From an uncultured Gammaproteobacteria bacterium (lineage in GTDB: Bacteria > Pseudomonadota > Gammaproteobacteria > Acidiferrobacterales > CAJVXG01): a stretch of DNA of 5,339 nt. Made by a program: the position numbers and the translations under genes. Positions 5,164 through 5,339 of this stretch are shown piece after piece. Below the pieces are notes generated by a model. The model worked only from the letters and a program-made list of their open reading frames with translations. It searched no databases and was not told where the DNA came from. The stretch covers positions 1 through 5,339 of the forward strand of contig CAJVXG010000111.1 in the NCBI GenBank assembly GCA_913009215.1, given 5' to 3'. Every line of letters begins with the position of its first letter. The stretch's first letter is position 1.

Positions 5164-5339
5164 ATGAAAAAAATCATAATCGCCCTTATTGCTACAGGCG
5201 TCCTTTGCGGTCTGCCTATGGCGGGACAGGCGAGTCCTTATACAGACATGAAGAAGTTCCAGAAGTTCTATCTAAAGAAATTCCCGACTGTCAAATTCGA
5301 CGATTACTCGCACGGCTACTACACCCTGCCGGGCAAGGT
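5164..5339 (+). CDS. soxA: SoxA, cytochrome c subunit of SoxXA, N-terminal 58 codons (3' part beyond the window)
   Basis: The start codon ATG is preceded by AGGAG with a 6-nt spacer. The first 23 residues are a Sec signal peptide (MKKIIIALIATG, ending GQA before S24). The following DMKKFQKFYLKKFPTVKF, then DDYSHGYYTLPGK, matches the N-terminal helix and first conserved segment of SoxA (DxxxFQxxxxxxFPxVxxDDxxxGxY). The haem-binding motifs and the active-site cysteine lie beyond the right edge, so the number of haems cannot be stated. Position directly after soxXYZ supports the assignment, since soxXYZA is a common gene order. A cysteine in the signal (C15) does not fit a lipobox. Too short to exclude a downstream frameshift. 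Confidence 0.88.
   Translation, partial: MKKIIIALIATGVLCGLPMAGQASPYTDMKKFQKFYLKKFPTVKFDDYSHGYYTLPGK

Overview
The window comes from a chemolithotrophic sulfur-oxidising bacterium, most likely a gammaproteobacterium of moderate GC. Two things point there: a soxXYZA cluster, and a tusA-dsrE2 sulfur-relay pair next to a BepA-type M48 peptidase. A TusA-like gene beside a BepA-like peptidase is, to my knowledge, recurrent in gammaproteobacteria such as Pseudomonas. I cannot assign a genus from the sequence alone.

Layout. The left third reads on the minus strand. In transcription order it holds tusA (1416-1186), a strong intercistronic hairpin (1146-1171), dsrE2 (1112-633), a weaker hairpin (578-598), and the N-terminal part of an OmpP1/FadL-type outer-membrane channel (503-1, running off the left edge). 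A non-coding interval of about 730 bp (1417-2144) separates this divergent set from the plus-strand genes. It contains a truncated palindromic repeat, a second short palindrome and a possible tusA leader. On the plus strand, bepA (2145-3605) is followed by a 219-bp leader with overlapping hairpins (3606-3824). Then come soxX (3825-4232), soxY (4278-4742), soxZ (4805-5122) and the first 58 codons of soxA (5164 to the right edge). The sox genes are 41-62 bp apart, each with its own Shine-Dalgarno sequence, and form one likely operon.

How it fits together. SoxXA is the c-type cytochrome complex that joins thiosulfate oxidatively to the cysteine of the SoxY C-terminal GGCGG arm. SoxYZ then carries the sulfur intermediates through the rest of the periplasmic cycle (SoxB and any SoxCD would lie beyond the window). 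TusA and DsrE2 belong to the cytoplasmic side, where protein-bound persulfide sulfur is passed towards the Dsr or sHdr oxidation systems. The locus therefore holds parts of both the periplasmic and cytoplasmic branches of sulfur oxidation, plus an outer-membrane channel of a family that moves hydrophobic substrates. No gene of clearly unknown family was found. The points most worth a second look are the leader in front of soxX, the hairpin between tusA and dsrE2, the strongly basic Sox proteins, and the FadL-like gene beside sulfur-relay genes.
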